Shown: positions 52,824-62,048 of the stretch, piece after piece
How the letters are laid out: the number at the start of each line of letters is the position of its first letter
Numbering within the stretch: position 1 is the first letter of the stretch
Source of the DNA: an uncultured Lachnospiraceae bacterium
Lineage (GTDB): Bacteria; Bacillota; Clostridia; Lachnospirales; Lachnospiraceae
DNA: 64,000 nucleotides
Assembly (NCBI GenBank): GCA_902796595.1
Contig: CADBPM010000026.1
Span: forward strand, 1 to 64,000
Reading direction: 5' to 3'
Notes under the pieces: generated by a model
The model's input: only the letters and a program-made list of their open reading frames with translations
Told to the model about the DNA's origin: nothing
Database searches by the model: none
Made by a program: the position numbers and the translations under genes

Positions 52824-55800
52824 TCACTCTTCTTTACTCCCACCATGCCTTGCCGCCACAACCTCGGCAAATTCATCAAGTGTCATAAGGATCGTGCGTG
52901 GCTTTGTTCCGTCCTCCTCAGAGACAACTCCGGATTCAGCAAGCTGATCCATTATCCTTGCCGCTCTGTTAAAGCCGATGCGATATGCTCTCTGAAGCAA
53001 TCCTATTGAAGCTTTTTTCTTTTCTATTATAAATTTACCTGCTTCATCAAAATATTCATCAAACCCATCATCCGGACCATTATTGGTTTCTTTGGCAGCC
53101 GTCTCTTTGTCCTCTGCGTCAGAGCTTTGTGCTGCAAGCTCAACTTCCGCCTCCACATTACCCTCTTCCGCAGGAGAATTGTGCTCTCTTATAAAATCTA
53201 CCACTGCCCCGACTTCGCTGTCCGAAATAAAGGCACCCTGCACTCTGATAGGCTTAGGAAGACTCGCAGGGGCAAAAAGCATATCGCCCTTACCAAGAAG
53301 CTTTTCTGCACCTGCCCCATCAAGGATAGTTCTCGAATCTACGTTACTTGAAACCTGAAATGCGATCCTTGATGGAACATTTGCCTTTATAAGACCGGTT
53401 ATAACATTTACAGAAGGTCTCTGTGTAGCAATAACAAGGTGTATTCCCGCTGCTCTGGCAAGCTGTGCAAGCCGGCAGATAGATTCCTCCACTTCCTTGC
53501 CCGAAACCATCATAAGGTCTGCAAGCTCGTCAACGATTATAACTATCTGAGGCATCCAGTTTACTGAATCCTCGCCAACCCTCTTATTATAACTCTTTAT
53601 ATCTCTTACATGCTGGTCCGCAAATTCCTTGTATCTCCTGTTCATTTCTGATACAGCCCATGCAAGAGCTCCCGAAGCCTTTTTAGGGTCTGTGACAACA
53701 GGCAAGAGCAGGTGTGGGATTCCATTGTAAACAGAAAGTTCAACAACCTTCGGATCGATCATTATAAATCTGACCTCATCCGGCCTTGCCTTATACAAAA
53801 TACTCATGATAAGCGTATTTATACATACAGATTTACCCGAACCTGTAGCACCCGCAATAAGAAGGTGCGGCATCTTTGCAATATCCGTTATAGTAACCTG
53901 TCCCGCTATATCCTTCCCGACGCCAAAGGCAACCTTGGACTTGCTTTCTTTAAACTTGCGGTCTTCAATAAGCTCTCTGAAATACACTATGGAGTTTTCC
54001 TTGTTCGGAACCTCTATACCAACTGCTGCCTTGCCGGGGATCGGAGCCTCTATACGAATATCAGCAGCGGCAAGATTAAGCTTTATATCATCTGCAAGTG
54101 CTGTTATCTTGCTTACCTTTACTCCCTGTTCTGGGTGAAGTTCGTATCTTGTAACAGCAGGACCGCAGGACGCATCCGTAACCTTAACACTGACACCAAA
54201 TGACTTAAGTGTCTCTTCAAGTTTTCTTGCTGTTGCAGCAAGCTCGTTAATATCAGCTTCTCTGCTTGCCTCCGGTTTTTTAAGAAGGTCATAGGTTGGA
54301 AATGTATACGGCAGTATCTTTCTTTTTTCTTCCTGCTTCTCTTCGTCCTTCTTATCCGCAGGAGCTACCTGTTTTGCCTGACTCTGTGAGACGCTCTTAT
54401 TTCCGGCAGTTTCAGCACTCTCCTCCTTCTTTGCTGCATTTTCGATCCTTCTGTCACTAAGTTCTCCATGCGTCATTCCTTCTCTTGTAAATGAGTGCGG
54501 TACAGTATGACCTTCTATCGTATTTGCTTCAAGAATAGCAAGCTTACGTCTTTCCTCGTCTGTAAGCTCCTCTTCTTCCTCTTCTTCCTCATTTTCAAAA
54601 GAACCTTCAGTAGCCTCTTCAAAAGGACCTTCAAAAGAATCTTCTTCTCTTAATTCTTCGCCGTCTTCATCTTCTCCCTCTTCTTCTTTAATGAAGACCT
54701 CTTCTTTCTCCTCGCTGCTATCCTCTTCACTATGAGTATCTTCATCAGAGACTTCATGCAGAGTAAAAGTGCGAGAAGGCAAAGTATCATCCTCAATATA
54801 AGTGGAAGATTTTTCAGGAGCGATCTCCTCTTCTCCCTGCGAAATCTCCTCTTCCTTGCCTTCTGTATCTTCTTTTCTTCCTTCGTAAACTTCATAAGAA
54901 GGTTCGCTAACATACTTAGTTCTTTCACCGAAAGCTGTGTTATCTTCCTCATTGAAGTTCTCCCTGCCTTCTTCATTTTTTTGCTGTATCTCTGCAACGG
55001 CTTTGCTCTCTTCGTACTGCTTTGAGCCAAACTTTTTGTCTAATGCCCTCTTTATAAAGTCAAAAGACTCACTGTCAATCTTTTCTGCCTCAGTCTCACA
55101 CTTAGGAAAAACCGGTGGAAGAACTGCCTTTGTTCTGGCTTTCTGTATCTCAACCATATCTGGAGAAGAGCTGCCGACGGTCTGTACAAGCTTTATTTCC
55201 TGCAGACCTGCATTTTTATTTAGTAAAACCTGCTTTTCTTTTTCAAGCTCCAGTAATTCTTTTTTTCTTGCTTCCTCTACTTTCCTCACTTCTTCAACAC
55301 GTCGCTGTTCTTCCCTTACGATTCTCTGTTCTCTTTCAATCCTCCTTCTCTCAGCTTTTTCATCCGCCCTCTGGCGTGAAATCTCAATATGGCGTTCCGC
55401 TGATTGCCTGATAACAGACTCCGCTTCACTGGCTCTTCTTCTAAGAGCGTTTGTTATAAGCTTATTTGTTATCAATATCAAGAGGATCAAAAAAGTTGCA
55501 AGCAGGACCACCCATGCACCGGCAAGTGCCAAAGATGAAGCAAGTACCTTTGCGGCAGCACCTCCTAAAAGACCTCCTCCATTTTTTGCTTTGGCGCATA
55601 CACCAAAAATATCGGCGTATTCAATTTCTGCTGATTTTCCATAAGTTATCAACTGCAGGAATGCGTTGAAATTTATAAATAAGGCAAAACTTGCCCATAT
55701 TTTTCTTACTACAGACGGACTCTTTCTGTTTGCTATGTAAAATAAAGTTCCGAACTCCAAAAGAAGTGGAAACAGATACGCTCCACCTCCAAACATACCA

Positions 55801-56039
55801 AAGGAGACCTTGTTTAAGAGTTTCCCAACAGGTCCTGCCGCTCCAAAAAGTGAAAAAACAAGCAGGACTGAAAGAACCGTTACAAGTACAAACATAATCT
55901 CATAACGGTTCTCTCTTATAACACTCTCCGGTATTCCGGTGCCGTTTGGCTTACCGGTTTTTCCTTTTGAAGAAATATTTTTCTTTCTTTTTTTTGTTTC
56001 TTTTTCGCTTTGTTTTGTTTTTTTAGCTGATGTGGCCAT
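52824..56039 (-). CDS. ftsK: DNA translocase FtsK/SpoIIIE
   Basis: 1071 aa, longer than the usual 750-900. A basic N-terminus is followed by four membrane helices (about 45-205), a basic coiled-coil-like stretch (about 210-290) and a very acidic linker (about 345-520, with runs of Glu). The motor domain has Walker A GATGSGKS and Walker [13 protein letters not shown]; a C-terminal winged helix (gamma domain) reads [14 protein letters not shown]. It pumps chromosomal DNA through the division septum. AAGGAA is seven bases before the ATG. Only the linker is unusual. Confidence 0.94.
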   Translation of the reverse strand: MATSAKKTKQSEKETKKRKKNISSKGKTGKPNGTGIPESVIRENRYEIMFVLVTVLSVLLVFSLFGAAGPVGKLLNKVSFGMFGGGAYLFPLLLEFGTLFYIANRKSPSVVRKIWASFALFINFNAFLQLITYGKSAEIEYADIFGVCAKAKNGGGLLGGAAAKVLASSLALAGAWVVLLATFLILLILITNKLITNALRRRASEAESVIRQSAERHIEISRQRADEKAERRRIEREQRIVREEQRRVEEVRKVEEARKKELLELEKEKQVLLNKNAGLQEIKLVQTVGSSSPDMVEIQKARTKAVLPPVFPKCETEAEKIDSESFDFIKRALDKKFGSKQYEESKAVAEIQQKNEEGRENFNEEDNTAFGERTKYVSEPSYEVYEGRKEDTEGKEEEISQGEEEIAPEKSSTYIEDDTLPSRTFTLHEVSDEDTHSEEDSSEEKEEVFIKEEEGEDEDGEELREEDSFEGPFEEATEGSFENEEEEEEEELTDEERRKLAILEANTIEGHTVPHSFTREGMTHGELSDRRIENAAKKEESAETAGNKSVSQSQAKQVAPADKKDEEKQEEKRKILPYTFPTYDLLKKPEASREADINELAATARKLEETLKSFGVSVKVTDASCGPAVTRYELHPEQGVKVSKITALADDIKLNLAAADIRIEAPIPGKAAVGIEVPNKENSIVYFRELIEDRKFKESKSKVAFGVGKDIAGQVTITDIAKMPHLLIAGATGSGKSVCINTLIMSILYKARPDEVRFIMIDPKVVELSVYNGIPHLLLPVVTDPKKASGALAWAVSEMNRRYKEFADQHVRDIKSYNKRVGEDSVNWMPQIVIIVDELADLMMVSGKEVEESICRLAQLARAAGIHLVIATQRPSVNVITGLIKANVPSRIAFQVSSNVDSRTILDGAGAEKLLGKGDMLFAPASLPKPIRVQGAFISDSEVGAVVDFIREHNSPAEEGNVEAEVELAAQSSDAEDKETAAKETNNGPDDGFDEYFDEAGKFIIEKKKASIGLLQRAYRIGFNRAARIMDQLAESGVVSEEDGTKPRTILMTLDEFAEVVAARHGGSKEE

Positions 56040-56055
56040 CTTAATTCCTTAATAT

Positions 56056-56490
56056 TCAGTCTTTCTTTATATCTGGTGTCTCTGTAAGCATACTGGTACA
56101 GTGAGGACATCTTGTAGCCTTGATAGATATCTCGCTCTGGCAATATGGGCACACCTTTGTTGTAGGTGCCTGCGGAGTATCATCCTTCTTAGTACCGATA
56201 TCTTTCAATTTATTTATTGCCTTCAACATTACAAAAATGATCAGCGCCATTATGATAAAGTTGATAATGGCAGTTATAAATGCGCCGTATCTGATCTCTG
56301 ATCCATTTATATTAAGTACAAATGTAGAAAAATCTGCCTGCCCGAATATACCAAGCAATGGTGAGATCACATCACCGGTAAGTGATGCGACAATAGCCTG
56401 AAAAGCGCCGCCGATTATAACACCGACAGCCATGTCCATTACATTGCCTTTCAAGGCAAATTTACGAAATTCATCAAAAAATTTTTTCAT
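56056..56490 (-). CDS. mscL: Large-conductance mechanosensitive channel
   Basis: 144 aa. Helix 1 ([22 protein letters not shown]) and helix 2 are typical; opens under membrane tension to release osmolytes. The C-terminus carries a zinc-ribbon-like CPYC...CPHC pair ([18 protein letters not shown]), a known variant in Firmicutes. AAGGAGGAG is six bases before the ATG. Follows rlmH by 27 bp, precedes ftsK. Confidence 0.94.
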   Translation of the reverse strand: MKKFFDEFRKFALKGNVMDMAVGVIIGGAFQAIVASLTGDVISPLLGIFGQADFSTFVLNINGSEIRYGAFITAIINFIIMALIIFVMLKAINKLKDIGTKKDDTPQAPTTKVCPYCQSEISIKATRCPHCTSMLTETPDIKKD

Positions 56491-56517
56491 TTTCTCCTCC
56501 TTTTTGCTTCAATTTCG

Positions 56518-57009
56518 CTACTTATGGTACGGCTCTCCCTGTCTTATCTTGAAAGCACGGTAGAGCTGTTCAAGAAAGATAAGTCGCATCAGCTGGTGAG
56601 GAAATGTGAATTTACTGAATGAAAGCTTCATATCAGAAGCATTTAAAACTTCGTCGGAAATGCCAAGTGACCCTCCGATTATAAATATGATATGACTCTT
56701 TCCCTGAAGCATCAGTTCAGACAAATGTTTGGAAAACCCCACACTATCGTACTCTTTCCCCTTTATCGCTAAAGAACAAACGTATGTGTCATTTCCCTTG
56801 TTTTTATTAAGGTATTCCATCATACGTCTGCCCTCTGTGATCTTTATTTGTTCATTTTCTGCCTGTGAAGCGTTTTCAGGAGTTTTTTCATCCTGAACTG
56901 CTTCTATATCAAGAGTACAGTACCTTGAAAGTCTCTTGCTGTACTCTGCGATACCATCATTAAGGTATCTTTCTTTAATTTTTCCTGCGCATAAAATCGT
57001 TATCTTCAT
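56518..57009 (-). CDS. rlmH: 23S rRNA (pseudouridine1915-N3)-methyltransferase RlmH
   Basis: 163 aa SPOUT-class enzyme that methylates pseudouridine 1915 in helix 69 of 23S rRNA. The knot motif IIFIIGGSLGI and the C-terminal FPHQLMRLIFLEQLYRA and EPYHK are diagnostic. It has no clear ribosome binding site: a family 3 repeat ends about five bases before the ATG. Confidence 0.95.
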   Translation of the reverse strand: MKITILCAGKIKERYLNDGIAEYSKRLSRYCTLDIEAVQDEKTPENASQAENEQIKITEGRRMMEYLNKNKGNDTYVCSLAIKGKEYDSVGFSKHLSELMLQGKSHIIFIIGGSLGISDEVLNASDMKLSFSKFTFPHQLMRLIFLEQLYRAFKIRQGEPYHK

Positions 57010-57062
57010 ATAATGTGCTTTTGCGAAGCGAAAGTGCTAAGTATCAGCTTTACTGATACAGA
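57010..57062 (-). repeat. Dispersed two-hairpin element, family 3, copy B
   Basis: Minus-strand view: GTATCAG/CTGATAC hairpin, linker TTAGCA, then CTTTCGC/GCAAAAG hairpin, ending just before the rlmH start codon. Confidence 0.65.
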
Positions 57063-57087
57063 ATGTATTGCAGAGCAGTACGACATT

Positions 57088-58275
57088 TTACCAAAACTCC
57101 ACTGCGTTTACTTCGTCTTTTGTGTAATCCATACTTCCGATAAGGTGTCCACCTTCAAAATAAGTTCTCGGAACTCTCTTTGACAGATTGCAGACAAATT
57201 CATAATTAAAACTTCCTGCAAGCCCCGCAAGTTCCTCTACACTTATCTTGTTTTCCCCGTCATTTCCAACAAGGATGACTTTATCACCTTCCTTTACATC
57301 CGGAATATCCGTTACATCTACCATCGTCTGATCCATGCATACCCTTCCAAGTATCGGGGCAAAATGACCATGTATAAGGACTTTTCCTTTTCCCGAAAGT
57401 GCTCTTGGATATCCGTCCGCGTACCCAACAGGGATCGTGGCAACTCTTGTTTCCTTGTCTGTTACATAAGTTGAGCCGTAACTGATACCTGTTCCCGCAG
57501 GTACAGTCTTTACAAAAGTAACATGGCTCTTTAAGCGAAGTGCCGGTGTAAGTCTGATCTTTTCCTTGTCGACCTCTTCACTTGGATACATACCATAAGT
57601 TGTGATTCCGGAGCGCACCATATCAAAATTGGACTCCGGAAGATCTATGATTCCTGCCGAGTTGCTTGCATGATGAACAGGTATATGAACTCCCGCATTT
57701 TCAACCATATCAACAAAATCGTTGTATCTTCTTATCTGTCTCTTGACAGAAGCCTTGTCCGCTTCATCTGCACAGGCATAGTGAGTAAATATTCCTTCTA
57801 TTTTAATATTAGGAAGAGCATTGATCTTTTTGATCGTTTCAATGCTTTCAGGATCATCTCTAAAGCCGATGCGTCCCATACCTGTATCAACCGCAATATG
57901 GATCTTTGCCTTTTTATTCTGTCTGCCTGCCTCTTCCGACAGTGCCATTGCCGATTCAAGTGTAAATGTAGTCTGAGAGATATCATATTTTACTATCTCA
58001 TCAAAATATTCAGGAAAAGTAGGTCCTAAAACGAGGATCATCTGCTTTATTCCCGAATTACGAAGGTTAACAGCCTCACTTACAGCTGCAACACCAAAAC
58101 CATCCACCATGGAATCGAGTGCATGTGCGATTGGTATAGCCCCATGCCCGTATCCATCAGCCTTTATTATAGCCATAACCTTGGTACCCGGCTTTATAAC
58201 TCTTTTAACCTCGCTTATATTGCTTCTTATAGCATCAAGGTCAACTTCAGCCTGTACTCTTGTATATTTTTTCAT
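57088..58275 (-). CDS. alr: Alanine racemase
   Basis: 395 aa fold-type III PLP enzyme making D-alanine for peptidoglycan. PLP-binding Lys in AIIKADGYGHG and catalytic Tyr in GISYGSTY are present. GAAGGTAA precedes the ATG. It lies 163 bp after nnr, possibly with its own promoter; none is clear. Confidence 0.96.
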   Translation of the reverse strand: MKKYTRVQAEVDLDAIRSNISEVKRVIKPGTKVMAIIKADGYGHGAIPIAHALDSMVDGFGVAAVSEAVNLRNSGIKQMILVLGPTFPEYFDEIVKYDISQTTFTLESAMALSEEAGRQNKKAKIHIAVDTGMGRIGFRDDPESIETIKKINALPNIKIEGIFTHYACADEADKASVKRQIRRYNDFVDMVENAGVHIPVHHASNSAGIIDLPESNFDMVRSGITTYGMYPSEEVDKEKIRLTPALRLKSHVTFVKTVPAGTGISYGSTYVTDKETRVATIPVGYADGYPRALSGKGKVLIHGHFAPILGRVCMDQTMVDVTDIPDVKEGDKVILVGNDGENKISVEELAGLAGSFNYEFVCNLSKRVPRTYFEGGHLIGSMDYTKDEVNAVEFW

Positions 58276-58438
58276 GATCTTATTACCTTCATAATTAAAA
58301 ATCCTGTCTGACAGTGTCCAAGATCACCGCGCGATACATGCTGGCAAGGTCAACCATATTTACTCAGACTAATACCACGCACAACATACACACGATCCGA
58401 ACTGTCGACACTTTTATCATTATAAACATTTTTGTAGA

Positions 58439-60001
58439 TTATTTCAACACATAAGAAATAGCATCTGCAACGTCGCGGGCAAGGACACTGTTTTTCCCAA
58501 TTCTTTCCTCTGCTGCCTCGCCGGCAAGCCCGTGAATATATGCGCCTTTTGCCGCCGCCATATACAGTTCTTCCCCCATTGCCGCAAGCCCTGCGATGAT
58601 CCCTGTAAGCACATCACCGGAACCACCCTTTGCAAGGGCACTTGTCCCTGAATCTATCACTGTGGTTGAAATGAAATCGTCGTCAGGCATTCTTCTGCCG
58701 CTCACAACGCTCCTTGCATCCTTTAGGACAAGAACACCGCCGTTTTCCCCGACAAATTTTCTTGAAATGCCAATAATATCAGCCTTGCACTCATTTACCG
58801 TACAGCCGGATAACCTCTCCATTTCCTTTAAGTGCGGCGTAAATATAAAATTATCCCTGACAGACGCACCACTTTTTCTAAACTGGCTTAAGGCATCAGC
58901 ATCTATTATAAGAGGCACTTCCGTCGTTTCAGTAACTTCTTTTATTATAGAAAGACTCCTTTTGCTTATACCCATACCAGGACCAACCACTACCACACTC
59001 GCCCATTCCAAAGCTTTCTTTAAATCTGCTCTCATTTTATCAGACATTACTTCATCAGGACTTTCGCAAAAGGTTGAAATGAGTGCTTCGGGCAAAAGTG
59101 CGGCAAGTATGCTTCTGTTTTTTTCGGAAGTAAAGAACCTCACAAGACCTGCTCCCGTCCTGTAGGCAGCAAGCCCCGACAGGAAAGCCGCTCCATGCAT
59201 TTCTTCACTTCCCGCTATTATAAGAACCTTTCCAAAATCGCCTTTATTGGAATACTCTTTTCTTTCCGGAACAATATTTTCCATATCCTTCTTTCTGTCA
59301 AAGGCATGAATATGGCTGTCAAACATAACAGATGCAGTCGGATCAAACCCTATATCCACTACAACCTTCTCTCCGGCATATTCTGTTCCCGGAAAAAGTA
59401 CAATTCCCGGCTTATCAAAGCCCATGGTAACAGTAAGACTTGCCTTGATCGCAGTACCCATTATCTTTCCGGTATCTGCATTTATACCACTCGGCAGATC
59501 ACAGGAAACTTTAAAAGCCTCGCAGGCATTGACTGCATTTATGAGCTTGGCATAGCCCCCTTCTATATTTCTTGCAAGTCCCACCCCAAAAAGAGCATCA
59601 ACGATAAAAGAATATTCCTGTAAATTAAAAGACTCTATCAGTTCCTTATCGAGCATTTCAACTGGAAACACCCTGACATCAGAAAACAAATTTTCAAGGA
59701 TATGCACCTGCGCATCCATTGATTTAGAAAAACCATGTTTCCCTTCGAAAACAAGCACTGTAACGGTGAATCCTCTTTCCATAAGGATTCTGCCGCACGC
59801 CGCTCCGTCGCCGCCATTGTTCCCGCTTCCGCAAAGAATGACAGCATCTTTTGACAGATTGTATCTTTCAGCCCTTTTGCATATCTCATCCGCCATTGCA
59901 AGCGCTGCACGCTCCATGAGGACAAGACTAGGTATCCCAGTCTCATTCACAGTAAATTCATCTATCTGCTTTGAAATATCACTTCCTGCTAAAAGTCTCA
60001 T
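58439..60001 (-). CDS. nnr: Bifunctional NAD(P)H-hydrate epimerase / ADP-dependent dehydratase
   Basis: 520 aa. N-terminal YjeF_N epimerase (about 1-215, CGSGNNGGDGAACGR) fused to a C-terminal ribokinase-like dehydratase (about 240-518, TPHLKEMERLSG and SALAKGGSGDVLTGIIAG). Repairs damaged NADH/NADPH hydrates. Its ATG overlaps the acpS stop by four bases. Confidence 0.95.
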   Translation of the reverse strand: MRLLAGSDISKQIDEFTVNETGIPSLVLMERAALAMADEICKRAERYNLSKDAVILCGSGNNGGDGAACGRILMERGFTVTVLVFEGKHGFSKSMDAQVHILENLFSDVRVFPVEMLDKELIESFNLQEYSFIVDALFGVGLARNIEGGYAKLINAVNACEAFKVSCDLPSGINADTGKIMGTAIKASLTVTMGFDKPGIVLFPGTEYAGEKVVVDIGFDPTASVMFDSHIHAFDRKKDMENIVPERKEYSNKGDFGKVLIIAGSEEMHGAAFLSGLAAYRTGAGLVRFFTSEKNRSILAALLPEALISTFCESPDEVMSDKMRADLKKALEWASVVVVGPGMGISKRSLSIIKEVTETTEVPLIIDADALSQFRKSGASVRDNFIFTPHLKEMERLSGCTVNECKADIIGISRKFVGENGGVLVLKDARSVVSGRRMPDDDFISTTVIDSGTSALAKGGSGDVLTGIIAGLAAMGEELYMAAAKGAYIHGLAGEAAEERIGKNSVLARDVADAISYVLK

Positions 60002-60372
60002 TTATCTATCTCCTTTGCTTCTGCCACTGCCACTGCTGAAACAAGCGTCTTTGTGTCGGAAATTGAAACAAAGATCTTTCCTATTCCAAGACTTTCTGCC
60101 AGTTTATCCGCCTTACCATATAGATTCACATAAGGCTTTCCTTTTTCGTCACGCAGCACTTCAACTTCGTTCGGAGAACATCCTGCAAAACCGGTGCCAA
60201 AGCACTTGACTACAGCTTCTTTTACGCACCAGTTTCCCGCGGCAGCAGACTTATGCTTTTCTATAAGCTCTCTTTCCTTTTCTGTAAATGTATTCACAAA
60301 AAAGGCATGCCTTTCGCACGCCTTTTCTATACGTTCTGGTTCAATTATATCGTTTCCAACACCTATGATCAT
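59998..60372 (-). CDS. acpS: Holo-[acyl-carrier-protein] synthase
   Basis: 124 aa. Transfers phosphopantetheine to ACP for fatty-acid synthesis. Motifs GVGNDIIEPERI and WCVKEAVVKCFG (metal-binding Glu and CoA-binding Lys) are intact. Four-base overlaps on both sides couple it to rex and nnr, the common Clostridial order. Confidence 0.95.
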   Translation of the reverse strand: MIIGVGNDIIEPERIEKACERHAFFVNTFTEKERELIEKHKSAAAGNWCVKEAVVKCFGTGFAGCSPNEVEVLRDEKGKPYVNLYGKADKLAESLGIGKIFVSISDTKTLVSAVAVAEAKEIDK

Positions 60373-61016
60373 CTTTTTCTTCTCGCATTGCGTTTCTCTT
60401 TGAGCTCATAAGAAAGTCTCATAAGAGTATCAGACAAATGAATATTCTCAACAATTGTATCAGATGAAAGCCTCAGATCCACAGGAGCAAAATTCCATAT
60501 CGCTTCAATCCCCCATTTTACAAGGTTTGCCGCCATAGGAACTGCTGCCTCCTTCGGAAGAGTCAGCGCCGCAATATCAACCTTTTCTTTTTTTATATAA
60601 TCACCAAGGTCCGCACTGCTAAGAACTTCCACGCCATTTATAATAAGGCCTATCTTTTCCGGATCAATATCAAATATCTGCTTAACTATAAAACCACGTC
60701 GCTCAAAATCAGAATACCCTGACAGGGCTCTTCCAAGATTTCCTGCTCCTATTATTATAAGATTATACTTTCTATCAAGTCCGATTATATTCCCGATCTC
60801 GTTGTAGAGCGTCTCTACATTGTAACCATACCCTTGCTGGCCAAAACCGCCGAAATTGTTAAGATCCTGGCGGATCTGCGAGGCGGTCACATGCATCTTC
60901 TGTGAAAGTTCTTTTGAAGAAATCCTTTCAGTACCTTCTGCAAGAAGATCACCCAGGTATCTGTAATACCGAGGCAATCTACTTATCACTGCCCTTGATA
61001 TTTCTTTCTTTTCCAC
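60369..61016 (-). CDS. rex: Redox-sensing transcriptional repressor Rex
   Basis: 215 aa. N-terminal winged helix (VTASQIRQDLNNFGGFGQQGYGY) and a Rossmann domain that senses the NADH/NAD+ ratio (LIIIGAGNLGRAL). Rex represses fermentation and NADH-oxidation genes. It starts with GTG, GGGGG seven bases upstream. First gene of rex-acpS-nnr(-alr). The Rex-like site over its own promoter suggests autoregulation. Confidence 0.95.
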   Translation of the reverse strand: MEKKEISRAVISRLPRYYRYLGDLLAEGTERISSKELSQKMHVTASQIRQDLNNFGGFGQQGYGYNVETLYNEIGNIIGLDRKYNLIIIGAGNLGRALSGYSDFERRGFIVKQIFDIDPEKIGLIINGVEVLSSADLGDYIKKEKVDIAALTLPKEAAVPMAANLVKWGIEAIWNFAPVDLRLSSDTIVENIHLSDTLMRLSYELKEKRNARRKR

Positions 61017-61051
61017 CCGAATGCCCCCAATTTGCTTTTTACTTTCTTTCC

Positions 61052-61080
61052 ATTATAAAATATTGTTATAAATTTGTCAA
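61052..61080 (-). promoter_or_regulatory. Full-consensus promoter of the rex operon
   Basis: TTGACA (61075-61080), 17 bases, TATAAT (61052-61057), minus strand. The -35 box touches the stop codon of the glycosyltransferase gene at 61081. Confidence 0.82.
61063..61080. promoter_or_regulatory. Rex operator-like site
   Basis: The 18-base imperfect palindrome TTGTTATAAATTTGTCAA matches TTGTTAA-N4-TTAACAA at 11 of 14 fixed positions and overlaps the -35 box and spacer of the rex promoter. Confidence 0.6.
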
Positions 61081-62022
61081 TTATACCACGAGCAAGGTAT
61101 CATAGTGCCTTGACAAAAGGTATTCGTGCGCCTTTATCCACGCTTTTCTCTCTTCTTTTGTCATATCGATTCCCTTTCCCCTTGTAAACGATTCCAGATG
61201 ATAAAGTTTCACATCTTTTCTAACCATGTTGAAATATCCTGCTTCAAGTAATTTAAGACAAAGGTCTACATCATTGTAATGGTTCGGAAGCTCCTCATCA
61301 AATCCCCCGACCAACTGGAAGACTTCCTTTCTTACCATAAGACAGGCACCTGTCACCTCCGGAGCCTGATAAAGTTTAGGAAGATAGTCTATACTCTCTT
61401 CACTTTCCTCATAATGAAGATGCATTGGGAAAAATCCCCCAGAAAGCCCTGCATGCTGTATGGCATTATTTTCAAAAAGCAACAGACTGCCCACTGCCCC
61501 GCTCTTTTCCTCCAATACCGTTTTTGCAAGCGGTTCAAGGAAATTGTCACTGATAACCTTCATGTCATCATTTAAAAATAAAAGAAGATCTCCAGTAGCT
61601 TGCTTGCTGCCCTCATTGCACATTTTTGAAAAATTGAATTTCTCCTTATTATAAAGGTAGGAAGCCTCTTCTCTCTTTGCGATTTCTTCATAAATGCGTC
61701 TGTTCTCATTCGAACTTCCATTATCCACAACGATTATCTCAGGATGCAAACTCCCTTCTTTTTCTCTGACAGATTTAAGAAGGTCTGACAAAAGCTTGGG
61801 GTTATCCTTACTTGGAATGATTATTGAAACAAGCCGCCCTTTGGCATTCATGTCACACTTCTCATCATTTCTAACTAAATCGTCTATTTCCCTAAGCTCT
61901 GGAGTTTTGGCAGCAATATACTTTCTTTCCTGTAATCTGAACCAAAGATACTCGAGATCGAATCTAAACTCCTCAAAGCTCATATATTTTGCAATTCTCT
62001 TTATCCTGTTTAAAAATGACAT
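61081..62022 (-). CDS. GT2-family glycosyltransferase (rhamnosyltransferase-like)
   Basis: 313 aa. GT-A fold with VSIIIPSKDNPKLL, the nucleotide Asp in IIVVDNGSSNEN, the DxD-type LFLNDDMKVI, and the acceptor region GGFDEELPNHYNDVDLCLKL. About 70 N-terminal residues precede the catalytic domain. It ends (HYDTLLVV) somewhat earlier than relatives that continue with a DPYYNPN-like tail, so a slight C-terminal shortening is possible. GGGAAGT precedes the ATG. Follows another GT2 gene by 26 bp. Confidence 0.85.
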   Translation of the reverse strand: MSFLNRIKRIAKYMSFEEFRFDLEYLWFRLQERKYIAAKTPELREIDDLVRNDEKCDMNAKGRLVSIIIPSKDNPKLLSDLLKSVREKEGSLHPEIIVVDNGSSNENRRIYEEIAKREEASYLYNKEKFNFSKMCNEGSKQATGDLLLFLNDDMKVISDNFLEPLAKTVLEEKSGAVGSLLLFENNAIQHAGLSGGFFPMHLHYEESEESIDYLPKLYQAPEVTGACLMVRKEVFQLVGGFDEELPNHYNDVDLCLKLLEAGYFNMVRKDVKLYHLESFTRGKGIDMTKEERKAWIKAHEYLLSRHYDTLLVV

Positions 62023-62048
62023 TTTATACTTCCCATGTAGCTATGACA

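Noticed and set aside
54937-55644. Long plus-strand reading frame of 235 codons opposite ftsK
   Set aside because: It mirrors the Glu/Lys/Arg-rich linker of FtsK (Ser/Leu/Phe-rich in antisense), has no ribosome binding site and no family resemblance.
61081-62022. Glycosyltransferase as a truncated pseudogene
   Set aside because: The C-terminus is a little short, but the catalytic domain is complete and the frame is intact, so it is kept as a gene.
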